Below, in pieces: positions 1 to 6,102 of a stretch of DNA of 38,052 bases. The stretch covers positions 1 through 38,052 of the IMG/VR virus record IMGVR_UViG_3300009076_000019. One strand, given 5' to 3'. The position numbers were made by a program, and so were the translations under genes. The notes beneath the pieces are model-generated. The model made no database searches. It was not told the DNA's origin and saw nothing but the letters and a program-made list of their open reading frames with translations. This stretch comes from a virus. The stretch's first letter is position 1; each line of letters begins with the position of its first letter.

Positions 1-107
1 TTGAGCCAGGCGATTTGTTTGGAGGGTAGACGATAGCCGGTGATCGCAACCAGCTCGTCGTCTTCCAGGGTTTCGGTCTGGTGACCGATTTGCTCTGCTG
101 CGCTCAT
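1..107 (-). CDS. DUF4224 family phage protein (partial)
   Basis: The gene starts at the ATG at 107 and runs off the left edge, so only about 35 residues are visible. They end in a segment reading DDELVAITGYRLPSKQIAWL, which I recognise as the start of DUF4224. These are short phage proteins, usually encoded immediately before a tyrosine integrase and sometimes thought to be excisionase-like. The inference is that a conventional integrase lies just left of the window on the minus strand. The function of the family is not established. Confidence 0.7.
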   Translation of the reverse strand, partial: MSAAEQIGHQTETLEDDELVAITGYRLPSKQIAWL

Positions 108-148
108 AGGTGCCTCTCTACCCCTATGCCGGGGAGTGTGGGAAGGGG

Positions 149-736
149 TTAGGCCGCGCCTTTGCGGGAAGCCTCAAGCCGAATCAGAAAGCTCTGCGGC
201 AGCCGTGCTGCATATTTGCCTTCTGACCAGGACAGCGGCTCGGACTTGCGGATCATCTCGTTGAGCAACTCGAAAGCGGCCAACAGATCGCCGTCGCGGA
301 TTTCGCCGTCCTCGGGAAGGTGATCGCAGAAAATGTCTTCCGGGTCGATTTCGTGCGGCATGTTGGGCTCGCAGATACAGAGCCGCAGCTCGTTGACGTC
401 AATTTCTTCATCAACGAGATAGTCAATCAGGCTGTCCTCGTCGAAGAAGTAGCGGTCGTCATCGAAGATCACCAGCGGTTCGCCTTCCCAGTCCTTAACC
501 GGCATCTTGGTAAATGCCTCGGCTCGCCGCTCTTCGTGGCAGACGGAGCAGTAGCCGCGAACCTTATGAATCGGGTGATCGGGATTATTCTTGCACTGCC
601 GGTGTGTGGCCCCGTCGTAGCGGGCCATTGCCTCATCCTCGCCCCAGAATCTGCCGCTGGCAGATACCCAACCTGTTACGGTTTTGAGCTCTGCGGCATC
701 GGCAGACTCGAACATGATTACTTTGTCTTTGGACAT
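149..736 (-). CDS. Phage hypothetical protein with Cys/His cluster
   Basis: This is a 195-residue acidic protein. I chose the ATG at 736 because GGAG lies about nine bases upstream; a GTG at 751 would add five residues but sits within that ribosome binding site. Residues around 48-70 hold a Cys/His cluster (one Cys, then CSVC) that could bind zinc, followed by acidic stretches rich in Asp and Glu. I do not recognise a named family. It lies in the leftward operon near the integration end, where accessory phage proteins are common. Confidence 0.7.
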   Translation of the reverse strand: MSKDKVIMFESADAAELKTVTGWVSASGRFWGEDEAMARYDGATHRQCKNNPDHPIHKVRGYCSVCHEERRAEAFTKMPVKDWEGEPLVIFDDDRYFFDEDSLIDYLVDEEIDVNELRLCICEPNMPHEIDPEDIFCDHLPEDGEIRDGDLLAAFELLNEMIRKSEPLSWSEGKYAARLPQSFLIRLEASRKGAA

Positions 737-790
737 AGCTACGCTCTCCACCGGCTCAAGCCGGCACAGTTGATTGGGGTTTGATCGGGG

Positions 791-1264
791 CTAGGTGCGA
801 GGTGGTCGCGGGGTTTTCATTGCGGCCAGCTGTTCGCGGTCGGGATGGCGGTAGTTCAGAACCCATGCTGGGTGCTTCATAAGCCGCCCGTCTGCGTCCA
901 CGATCTGAACCCGTGAACTGATGTTCGGCTGATTGACCCAGGTCGCTTCCCATTCATATAACAGCCTGGCCATATCCGCCTGCCAGGCATCCGGCATGTC
1001 ATGCATCATCACGCGCGGCAGCGTTACCCATGCCGCGCGGGATAGGCCAAACGAAAGCCAGAGCGCGTCGTAGCCTGGGCGGTCGCCTTCGGTCGCGCAG
1101 TTAGGCGCTGGCTTGTTCCACGCTTCGATCAGGCCATCCATCGTGAACGCCGTCGCTTCACGCTCGCACTCAGGGCAGGTCAGCGAGAAGTAAACGCCTT
1201 GGTGATTCATTCCGGCCAGTTCGCCATGGTAGCCGCAGTGGCAGGGATTGAGTTGTTCACTCAT
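791..1264 (-). CDS. Lar-like zinc-ribbon phage protein
   Basis: The protein has 157 residues. Its N-terminus has the layout of restriction alleviation (Lar-like) zinc ribbons: CHCG at 8-11, CPEC at 30-33, then the family-typical phrase LIEAWNK. The first knuckle is one residue shorter than the usual CPFCG. The remaining 110 residues are not part of Lar and contain a Trp-rich region of unknown role. It overlaps the upstream gene by 8 bp, suggesting translational coupling. A role in countering host restriction is inferred from the family only. Confidence 0.65.
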   Translation of the reverse strand: MSEQLNPCHCGYHGELAGMNHQGVYFSLTCPECEREATAFTMDGLIEAWNKPAPNCATEGDRPGYDALWLSFGLSRAAWVTLPRVMMHDMPDAWQADMARLLYEWEATWVNQPNISSRVQIVDADGRLMKHPAWVLNYRHPDREQLAAMKTPRPPRT

Positions 1265-1460
1265 GACATTGCCCCATTACTTGCCCGGCGAGCACGGCGC
1301 TTTCCTTCAGCTCACTGAGCAGAAGCTTTGCGTGGTCGTCGGAGGTTGCGTAGAAGTAGCCGCTTGGCCTGCCATCTGGCGACTCGTAGTCGAAGCTGTA
1401 CAGGTTCCAGGTGTGGCCGTTGACGTGGCTGGATAGCGGGAGGGCGAGGAAGCCGCTCAT
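1257..1460 (-). CDS. Small phage hypothetical protein
   Basis: This 67-residue protein overlaps its upstream neighbour by an ATGA-type junction and its downstream neighbour by 8 bp, so it belongs to a tightly coupled leftward operon. It has aromatic-rich text in the middle (Tyr, Phe, Trp) and an Ala/Leu-rich helix at the end. No family is recognised. Confidence 0.65.
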   Translation of the reverse strand: MSGFLALPLSSHVNGHTWNLYSFDYESPDGRPSGYFYATSDDHAKLLLSELKESAVLAGQVMGQCHE

Positions 1461-1675
1461 GGCTGCCGTCTCCAGATATTGGTGTTGGTCCAGTCCTTCC
1501 AGGTCGCGTACTTGGCGCGGCCCTCGATGTCGCGCAGCTCAACGCCGGCGCCTGGTATTTCCAGCATCACTTCGTAGCTGTGGTTGGTAGGCAGGTGGCA
1601 GGCCACGCGTTTGGCTGGGATATCAAGCAGCTGCTCGATGTGCTTGGCTGCTGCGCCTTTGGTCATGACGGTCAT
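1457..1675 (-). CDS. Small phage hypothetical protein
   Basis: This 72-residue basic protein starts in an ATGA overlap with the stop codon of the gene at 1672-2187 and ends in another 4-bp overlap with the next gene. The sequence alternates short helices and probable strands. I see no known motif. The coupling on both sides is the main evidence that it is real. Confidence 0.6.
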   Translation of the reverse strand: MTVMTKGAAAKHIEQLLDIPAKRVACHLPTNHSYEVMLEIPGAGVELRDIEGRAKYATWKDWTNTNIWRRQP

Positions 1676-2187
1676 GCGCCGTACTCCTCATGCGGGATCA
1701 CTGCGCCGGTCGGGCTCTTGAAGCCCCAGCCATGGCGCTGGCCCCAGGTGACGAACAGTGTCCAAGCGCCATCTGGACCGACTTTGGCGATACGGTGGAA
1801 CTCGCCGCGGCGCATGGCTGCTGTTGTGCCTGGCAGGCGCATCCGCCTGCGAACGCCACCGGCATGCTCCCGCGCTTCCAGGTAGCCGCCACGCAGGATG
1901 AAGGTGCGGAACTGCCATGGGTGGTCGTGCATATCGCGGCCGATGTCGGCCAGCAGGATGTGGTGCACGCGGATTTGCAGGGGGCCAAAGCGCAGGAACC
2001 ACCAGCGGCGCATGTACCAGCTATCACCTGGCCACAGAGTTGTGTCGTGCGGTAGGCGAATGATTCGACTGCCATCAGCAATGGCAAGGTGGTCATAGGG
2101 TGTGCGCTGGGCGCGCTCGATGATCCAATCGGCAATAGCTGGCCGTGCCAGCAGCTTCGCGAGGAAGCGCCAGAAGAGGCTTTTCAT
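1672..2187 (-). CDS. Cupin-like phage protein
   Basis: This is a 171-residue protein. Near the middle it has HDHPWQFRTFILRGGYLE, the pattern of a cupin metal-binding strand pair (His-x-His followed by a Gly-rich turn), with a further His in the C-terminal half (GEFHRIAKV). Small cupin proteins of this type occur in many tailed-phage accessory regions, but substrate and reaction are unknown. The first 25 residues are hydrophobic and basic and could associate with membrane. GGAG lies about nine bases before the ATG. Confidence 0.6.
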   Translation of the reverse strand: MKSLFWRFLAKLLARPAIADWIIERAQRTPYDHLAIADGSRIIRLPHDTTLWPGDSWYMRRWWFLRFGPLQIRVHHILLADIGRDMHDHPWQFRTFILRGGYLEAREHAGGVRRRMRLPGTTAAMRRGEFHRIAKVGPDGAWTLFVTWGQRHGWGFKSPTGAVIPHEEYGA

Positions 2188-2193
2188 GGTGGG

Positions 2194-2280
2194 TTACTCC
2201 GGCGTGATGGGCGTGCAGCGAAGGCAGCCGCACTTGGCGATGAGCAGGCGGGTAGTGCGGCAGTAGGTTTCGGCGGTCAT
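2194..2280 (-). CDS. Cys-rich mini-protein, 28 residues
   Basis: A very short gene starting with ATG at 2280, overlapping the preceding stop codon in an ATGA junction and ending seven bases before the next gene starts. The peptide has four cysteines, three of them in the phrase CGCLRC, suggesting a metal-binding knuckle. Evidence is limited to the coupled start and the Cys pattern; it could be a chance open frame. Confidence 0.4.
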   Translation of the reverse strand: MTAETYCRTTRLLIAKCGCLRCTPITPE

Positions 2281-2894
2281 GCTGCAGCCTGCTGCTGATC
2301 CGCCTGCAGCGCTTCCTGTACGGCAGCTATGATCCGGCACAGGTACTGGTAATCCGGGTTCGGCTCGGTTGCGCTGGATGCGTAGTGCCAGGGCTCGGTG
2401 GTTTCGAAGATTTCCTCGAGCAGTTCGCCATGCCAGTTCACGGCCTGTTCCAAGGTGTCTGCGCCGTTCAGTTCGTCGGCGGCGTCGAACAGGCGCCGGC
2501 ATTGCTCTTTGTCCAACCAGCTGAACTCATGGTCGCGATTCTTCCAGCCTTGTCGCCGACTGATGATTGTCTTCTTTGCCAGCGCAACCAAGGCGTAGCC
2601 GCTGAATCGCGAGTTGCTTAGCTGCGGTGACAGGCAGCCGCTCAGATAATCGGCACTACAATCGCAGAAGAACTGGGCCAGAGTACGGTTAACCATTGCG
2701 CCCCAGTACGCTGACCAGGACTTGCTGTAGCACTCGATAATGATCTTGCCGCGGTGCGATATTCTGGCCGGGTCGCTTCCGCTGCTGTTTGGGCCGAGGT
2801 CTTCAAGGAAAACCGTTACAGGGTCCAGCTTGTGCTGGGTTGCAATCAGGTCACTGATCAGCAGCTTGGTCACGCTGGTGCGTTCGATACGCAT
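2277..2894 (-). CDS. Conserved phage protein of unknown function
   Basis: This 205-residue protein begins MRIERTSVTKLLISDL, and its first half contains DPVTVFLEDLGP and YSKSWSAYWGAM. I recognise this pattern from hypothetical proteins in enterobacterial and Pseudomonas lambdoid phages, but no function has been assigned to them to my knowledge. It starts four bases after the reverse transcriptase stop codon, so it may be translated from the same message as the DGR core. Confidence 0.65.
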   Translation of the reverse strand: MRIERTSVTKLLISDLIATQHKLDPVTVFLEDLGPNSSGSDPARISHRGKIIIECYSKSWSAYWGAMVNRTLAQFFCDCSADYLSGCLSPQLSNSRFSGYALVALAKKTIISRRQGWKNRDHEFSWLDKEQCRRLFDAADELNGADTLEQAVNWHGELLEEIFETTEPWHYASSATEPNPDYQYLCRIIAAVQEALQADQQQAAA

Positions 2895-2897
2895 GGT

Positions 2898-4058
2898 TCA
2901 CCTCTTCGGATAGGTCTTGGTCAGCGCGCCATTCACTGTGTGGCCGCGCTTGAGGATCAGACGCGCCAGGGCGGCGCGGTCTTTCTGGCTGTGGCTGGCC
3001 TGGCTGAGCAGGCCGAAGTAGCTGTTGGCGGTTTCGCGCAGGTCATCTGCTGGTGCTGCGGCGGTACGTTTGATGGCCTGGGCCACTGAGCGTTTCCGGG
3101 TGGTGCGCCGCCAGGGCTTGATGACGTGGCCTACGAAGTCCACGCCGCGAGCAATGGGCTGCAGGATGGTCTTGGTCGGGTTGAGGCGAGCGCCCAGCGA
3201 GGGCAGGAAAGCTTCAATCTCGGCCAACCAAGCGTTGAGCTGTTGCGGAGACTCATGCAGCAGCACGAAGTCATCCACATAGCGCACGTAGTGCTTGCAG
3301 CGCAGGCGGTGCTTCACGAACTGGTCCAGGGCATCCAGGTACACGTTGGCGAAGAACTGCGACGACAGGTTGCCGATCGGTAAACCCAGCCGCGCAGGCT
3401 GTGCAGTCAGGCGCTTGTGCTGCGGCACCCGGTTGAACAGGTGGTTGGGGCTGCGCACTTCGTAGTCGGTGCGCGGATCGTGCATCAGGATCTGTTCGGC
3501 CATGGCCAGCCACCAAGGCTCGGTGATGCGCTTGGCCAGCTGCTGGCGCAGCACCTGCTTGTCGATGGCGACGAAGAAGTTGGCAAGGTCGCCCTTGAGG
3601 TAGAAGACCGGCTTCGCCCAGTTCTGGCTGATGCTGCGGATCTTCGATTCCAGGCGCTCAGCGGCGTACAACGTGCCGCGCGTTGGTATGCAGGCGCAAC
3701 TGTCCGCTATGAAGCTGGCGTAGAAGCGCGGTGCCACATGGTTGTAAAGCAGGTGGTGGACGATGCGGTCTCGGAAGTCCGCCGCCCATACCTCCCTGGC
3801 CTTGGGCCGGGTAACCACGAAGCAGATAGAGCGGCCTGGCCGGTAGGTGCCGGCAGTCAGGTCGCTGTGCAGCTGGGTGAGATTCCGCTCTAGGTCTGCC
3901 TCGAAGGCCAGCGCGCTGGCGCTGTTGCGCTTGGAGCGCCGGCAGTCGTAGTAGGCCTGGACCAGATCGCGGAACGGGTAGGGTGCAACAGTCGAATCTG
4001 CGGACGGGGCGGACGAGACACTCGTTGTTCTTGTCGTTGTTGTTCTGATTGCCATCAT
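2898..4058 (-). CDS. DGR-type reverse transcriptase
   Basis: The 386-residue reverse transcriptase copies the TR RNA with frequent errors at adenines to make cDNA that replaces VR sequence. The palm motifs are clear: an Asp in KGDLANFF (157), GLPIGNLSSQ (225-234), which is the form typical of DGR enzymes, YVDD (260-263) and GVDFVGHVI (305-313). The N-terminal conserved block (FEADLERNL, then TYRPG) also matches this clade. There is no separate maturase domain, as expected. The start is unusual: the frame has a TGA three codons before the tandem ATG at 4058/4055, and no ATG, GTG or TTG between there and the conserved N-terminal block. Both ATGs lie inside TR, so the first 20 or so residues (Thr/Ser/Arg-rich) are encoded by TR in a different frame from the lectin. 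No good ribosome binding site is visible. Confidence 0.95.
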   Translation of the reverse strand: MMAIRTTTTRTTSVSSAPSADSTVAPYPFRDLVQAYYDCRRSKRNSASALAFEADLERNLTQLHSDLTAGTYRPGRSICFVVTRPKAREVWAADFRDRIVHHLLYNHVAPRFYASFIADSCACIPTRGTLYAAERLESKIRSISQNWAKPVFYLKGDLANFFVAIDKQVLRQQLAKRITEPWWLAMAEQILMHDPRTDYEVRSPNHLFNRVPQHKRLTAQPARLGLPIGNLSSQFFANVYLDALDQFVKHRLRCKHYVRYVDDFVLLHESPQQLNAWLAEIEAFLPSLGARLNPTKTILQPIARGVDFVGHVIKPWRRTTRKRSVAQAIKRTAAAPADDLRETANSYFGLLSQASHSQKDRAALARLILKRGHTVNGALTKTYPKR

Positions 4059-4098
4059 CGAAGTTCATGTTGAATGCGTTGTTGGCTGAGCGCTGCGA
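3998..4098 (-). repeat. DGR template repeat (TR)
   Basis: This 101-bp copy matches the three VR copies without gaps. Read on the minus strand in the lectin frame it has ten Asn codons (AAC or AAT), the usual design for A-directed mutagenesis because AAY codons cannot mutate to stop by changing A. It is not inside a target gene: its upstream side diverges right after TCGCAGCGCTCAGCC. It overlaps the reverse transcriptase start. The 27 bp at its 3' end are G+C-rich and identical in all VRs (the IMH-like segment). Confidence 0.95.
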
Positions 4099-4269
4099 CC
4101 TGTCGTGCTATCTACGTCGCCGAGCCGAAGGCAAAGCCGATCAGCCCGGAAACTGCGCGAGACCTACGCGGACGCTTTAGACCGGCGGTATCTCGGATGC
4201 GCATGGCGGTGGCCTATCGGCCAGCGGCACGACCAGATTCAAATCGCACAGACCTGATCGCCGTAACGG
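4099..4269 (-). ncRNA. Putative 5' part of the DGR TR RNA
   Basis: A 171-bp gap between avd and TR without a convincing gene. In known DGRs the template RNA extends on both sides of TR and folds, with avd upstream. A small hairpin at 4210-4223 (TGGCC, loop GATA, GGCCA on the minus strand) lies about 112 bases before TR and resembles the hairpin behind VR2. The exact ends of the RNA cannot be read from the sequence. Confidence 0.5.
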
Positions 4270-4626
4270 TCAGGCAGCGGGCGCGGTTGCGGTGTAGCGT
4301 TTCCAGGCGTTGGCCTGCTTGCCGATGGAAGCGGTCAACTCGATGGCCGCCGCATGCTGCGGAACGCTGATAAAGCGCTTTTCCTTGAACAGCCTGAGCA
4401 GGAACTCAACCACTTGGATTCGCTCAACCAGTGAGCCCAGGTGCGGCTGCTCGTCTCGCGCGGCATTGGCCCTGGCAATCAGCACCATGACCTCTATGCA
4501 TTCATCGCGAACCTTCGCGCCAAGCCCGGCCTTGAAGTCGCGCGGGATGTTCCGTGTGATATCGGTGGCCAGACTGAGCAGATCAAAGGCGAGTTTGTGT
4601 ATCGGCAGATCCGTATGCATTGCCAT
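4270..4626 (-). CDS. avd: DGR accessory variability determinant (Avd-like)
   Basis: This basic, mostly helical protein has 118 residues, the usual length of Avd, a four-helix bundle that forms a ring, binds the reverse transcriptase and TR RNA, and is needed for mutagenic cDNA synthesis. Family-like phrases are the N-terminal LPIHKLAFDLL, the IPRDFKAGLGAKVRDE segment, LIARANAA, and the C-terminal VEFLLRLFKEKRFIS with SIGKQANAWKR. I chose the ATG at 4626 because GGAAG lies seven bases upstream; a TTG at 4656 would place the start inside the VR1 hairpin. It sits between target 1 and TR, the standard DGR order. Confidence 0.9.
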   Translation of the reverse strand: MAMHTDLPIHKLAFDLLSLATDITRNIPRDFKAGLGAKVRDECIEVMVLIARANAARDEQPHLGSLVERIQVVEFLLRLFKEKRFISVPQHAAAIELTASIGKQANAWKRYTATAPAA

Positions 4627-4646
4627 CGGCTGGCTTCCATAAAGCA

Positions 4647-4664
4647 CCGGCCGCAAGCGGCCGG
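4647..4664 (-). other. Hairpin downstream of VR1
   Basis: A perfect inverted repeat with arms CCGGCCGC and GCGGCCGG and a two-base loop (or seven pairs with a four-base loop). It begins exactly 30 bp after the end of VR1 on the coding strand. Hairpins or cruciforms just downstream of the VR are known to raise retrohoming in the Bordetella phage DGR. No T-run follows, so it is not a typical terminator. Confidence 0.8.
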
Positions 4665-4678
4665 ATTAAATGAACGAA

Positions 4679-5293
4679 TTAATCAATTAGCTCGCTGCGG
4701 ACGGGGCGGACGAGACACTCGCCGTGCTTGCCGAAGTTGCCCTGATGGCCATCATCGAAGTGCACGTGGAATGCGTCGTAGGCTGAGCGCTGCGAACTCG
4801 ACCAGTACCAGCGCGCCTGGAAGGCCTCAGTGCCACCATGCTGGAAGGAAGACAGCGCGGTCTGTGCTGGCGACTCTTTGTCGTACAGGGTGCCCACCGG
4901 CAGGCTGTTGGGGTTGTCACCGTCACGGTTCCAGCAGTAGTTCTGCTCGGTGGTCGGCTTGAAGTGGCGGTACTGCAGCTCCTGCACGTCGCGGGCTGGG
5001 ATAGCCCAGTCAGTGAAGCCGCCGATATCCAGGGCCAGCACCTGCTGCGCCAGTTCGCTTCCGGCTGCGGCCATGGCCTCGGTATTGGCGCGGCTATCGG
5101 TGAAGCTGCCCGCACCTTCGATCTTGACGCCGTAATTGCCCCATTCGCCTTCCAGCTCATGCTCACGGCCGGCGGTGATGTTGAGGTAGCGCTTGCCGTC
5201 CTGCACGGTGATGCCCGAGAAGAAGCCGCCGCCGTAGGGTGCGCCGATCTCGGGAATGGTTACCGCAGAGTCCTGCTGTTGTGCTGCTTGCAT
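4679..5293 (-). CDS. DGR target 1, DUF1566/C-type-lectin-like protein
   Basis: A 204-residue target protein. The C-terminal fold has the DUF1566/lectin signature WYWSSSQRS, then the variable segment, then ECLVRPVR; the last 40 residues are encoded by VR1. An N-terminal domain of about 50-100 residues (EGEWGNYG, then ANTEAMA, then LALD) is shared with target 3, so the two are paralogues. There is no signal peptide, membrane segment or tail-fibre repeat, so I cannot say whether it reaches the virion or the cell surface. AGAGGA precedes the ATG by eight bases. It follows a terminator behind target 2. Confidence 0.92.
   Translation of the reverse strand: MQAAQQQDSAVTIPEIGAPYGGGFFSGITVQDGKRYLNITAGREHELEGEWGNYGVKIEGAGSFTDSRANTEAMAAAGSELAQQVLALDIGGFTDWAIPARDVQELQYRHFKPTTEQNYCWNRDGDNPNSLPVGTLYDKESPAQTALSSFQHGGTEAFQARWYWSSSQRSAYDAFHVHFDDGHQGNFGKHGECLVRPVRSELID
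4695..4795 (-). repeat. DGR variable repeat VR1
   Basis: The 101 bp align to TR without gaps. By eye there are 14 differences, all at positions where the TR coding strand has A. The changed codons alter residues at most Asn positions of the TR-encoded peptide (for example to Tyr, Asp, His, Gly and Phe), while WSSSQRS and ECLVRPVR are kept. Confidence 0.95.
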
Positions 5294-5319
5294 GGGTGCA
5301 TCCTCTTTTTGAAGGCAAC

Positions 5320-5340
5320 AAAAAAGGCGCTGCTGCGCCC
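5320..5340 (-). terminator. Rho-independent terminator after target 2
   Basis: On the minus strand the arms GGCGC and GCGCC enclose AGCA and are followed by six T. It lies between the VR2 hairpin and the target 1 start. The stem is short (5 bp), so termination may be partial. Confidence 0.65.
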
Positions 5341-5350
5341 TGAGTTACTG

Positions 5351-5366
5351 CTGGCCTGTCGGCCAG
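5351..5366 (-). other. Hairpin downstream of VR2
   Basis: A perfect inverted repeat, CTGGCC, loop GACA, GGCCAG on the minus strand, beginning exactly 30 bp after the end of VR2. The loop fits the GRNA pattern described for DGR hairpins. Same spacing as behind VR1. Confidence 0.85.
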
Positions 5367-5383
5367 AATGAATTAGCAAATGA

Positions 5384-5998
5384 TCAAATGAATGCTCTGC
5401 GGACGGGGCGGACGAGACACTCGATGCTCTTGTCGAAGTTGTCCTGAAAGCCATCATCGAAGAGCATGAAGAACGCGCAGTTGGCTGAGCGCTGCGAGCT
5501 GCTCCAGTACCAGCGATCCTTGGTGAAGATGCCCGGCACGTTCAGCCAGCCGAGGTACAGCTCAGCTGCAGCTGGCAGGTAGAAGTCTTTGTGTCCATCG
5601 GCGCTGTACTTCGCTGCCGCTTCTGCCGCTGGTTGGTCACCCTCGGCCAGCAGCGCCTTGGTGTTGGCCACGCCATCACGCTTACTGGTGGCCGCTGACT
5701 CTTTCTCGTAGCCACCCCAGGCGAACTTTCCGGCGTCATGCTTCGCCCAAATCAGGTAATGGGCCGGCACCTCGCCGTGAGCTGCCACCAAGCCGCCGTT
5801 GATGCCGCCTTGCTCTGGCCAGTATTCGCCCACTGCCGGGATGGAGTGCGCGCTCGGTGCCGCCGCTGGTGCTGCAACCGGCTGCACAACGCCAACCTGG
5901 GCCAGCGCTGCAGAGATAAAGGTGGTGGCCACAACATGGGCCGGCACTGACAGCTTGAAGCCTTCCGGCGTGGTGATCTTGATCATGTCGCGTTTCAT
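5384..5998 (-). CDS. DGR target 2, DUF1566/C-type-lectin-like protein
   Basis: A 204-residue target. Residues 1-55 hold a hydrophobic helix (near VVATTFISAALAQVG) and an Ala/Pro-rich linker, then the lectin-like domain with DGVANTKAL (shared with targets 1 and 3) and the closing WYWSSSQRS ... ECLVRPVR. The last 37 or so residues come from VR2. The N-terminal region differs from targets 1 and 3, which suggests a different attachment partner. GAGGA precedes the ATG. The hydrophobic segment is too internal and too short to be a clear signal peptide. Confidence 0.92.
   Translation of the reverse strand: MKRDMIKITTPEGFKLSVPAHVVATTFISAALAQVGVVQPVAAPAAAPSAHSIPAVGEYWPEQGGINGGLVAAHGEVPAHYLIWAKHDAGKFAWGGYEKESAATSKRDGVANTKALLAEGDQPAAEAAAKYSADGHKDFYLPAAAELYLGWLNVPGIFTKDRWYWSSSQRSANCAFFMLFDDGFQDNFDKSIECLVRPVRRAFI
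5397..5497 (-). repeat. DGR variable repeat VR2
   Basis: A 101-bp gapless match to TR with 14 differences by eye, all at TR adenines. The resulting residues are strongly hydrophobic at several sites (Phe, Leu, Cys, Ile), unlike VR1, which carries more His and Gly. That suggests different ligand preference. Confidence 0.95.
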
Positions 5999-6049
5999 GG
6001 GGAGTCCTCGCCAGTGGCGTGAATTATTGGAAGTGACTAGGGTCTATGT

Positions 6050-6102
6050 TCACCACCCTCCCGCCCGAGCATCAGGCAGGGAGTGGGCGGGTAGGGTGGT
6101 GA
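6050..6102. other. Long inverted repeat after the methyltransferase gene
   Basis: Arms TCACCACCCT plus CCCGCCC pair with GGGCGGG plus AGGGTGGTGA, 17 pairs with one bulged base and an 18-base loop. It begins directly at the methyltransferase stop codon (6103). No T-run follows on the minus strand, so it is not a standard terminator. It could protect the upstream message from 3' exonucleases or slow transcription into the DGR genes. Confidence 0.7.

Noticed and set aside
3658-4068. Open frame continuing the lectin frame of TR into the reverse transcriptase gene
   Set aside because: It has no lectin start, lacks the upstream domain, and overlaps the clear reverse transcriptase frame.
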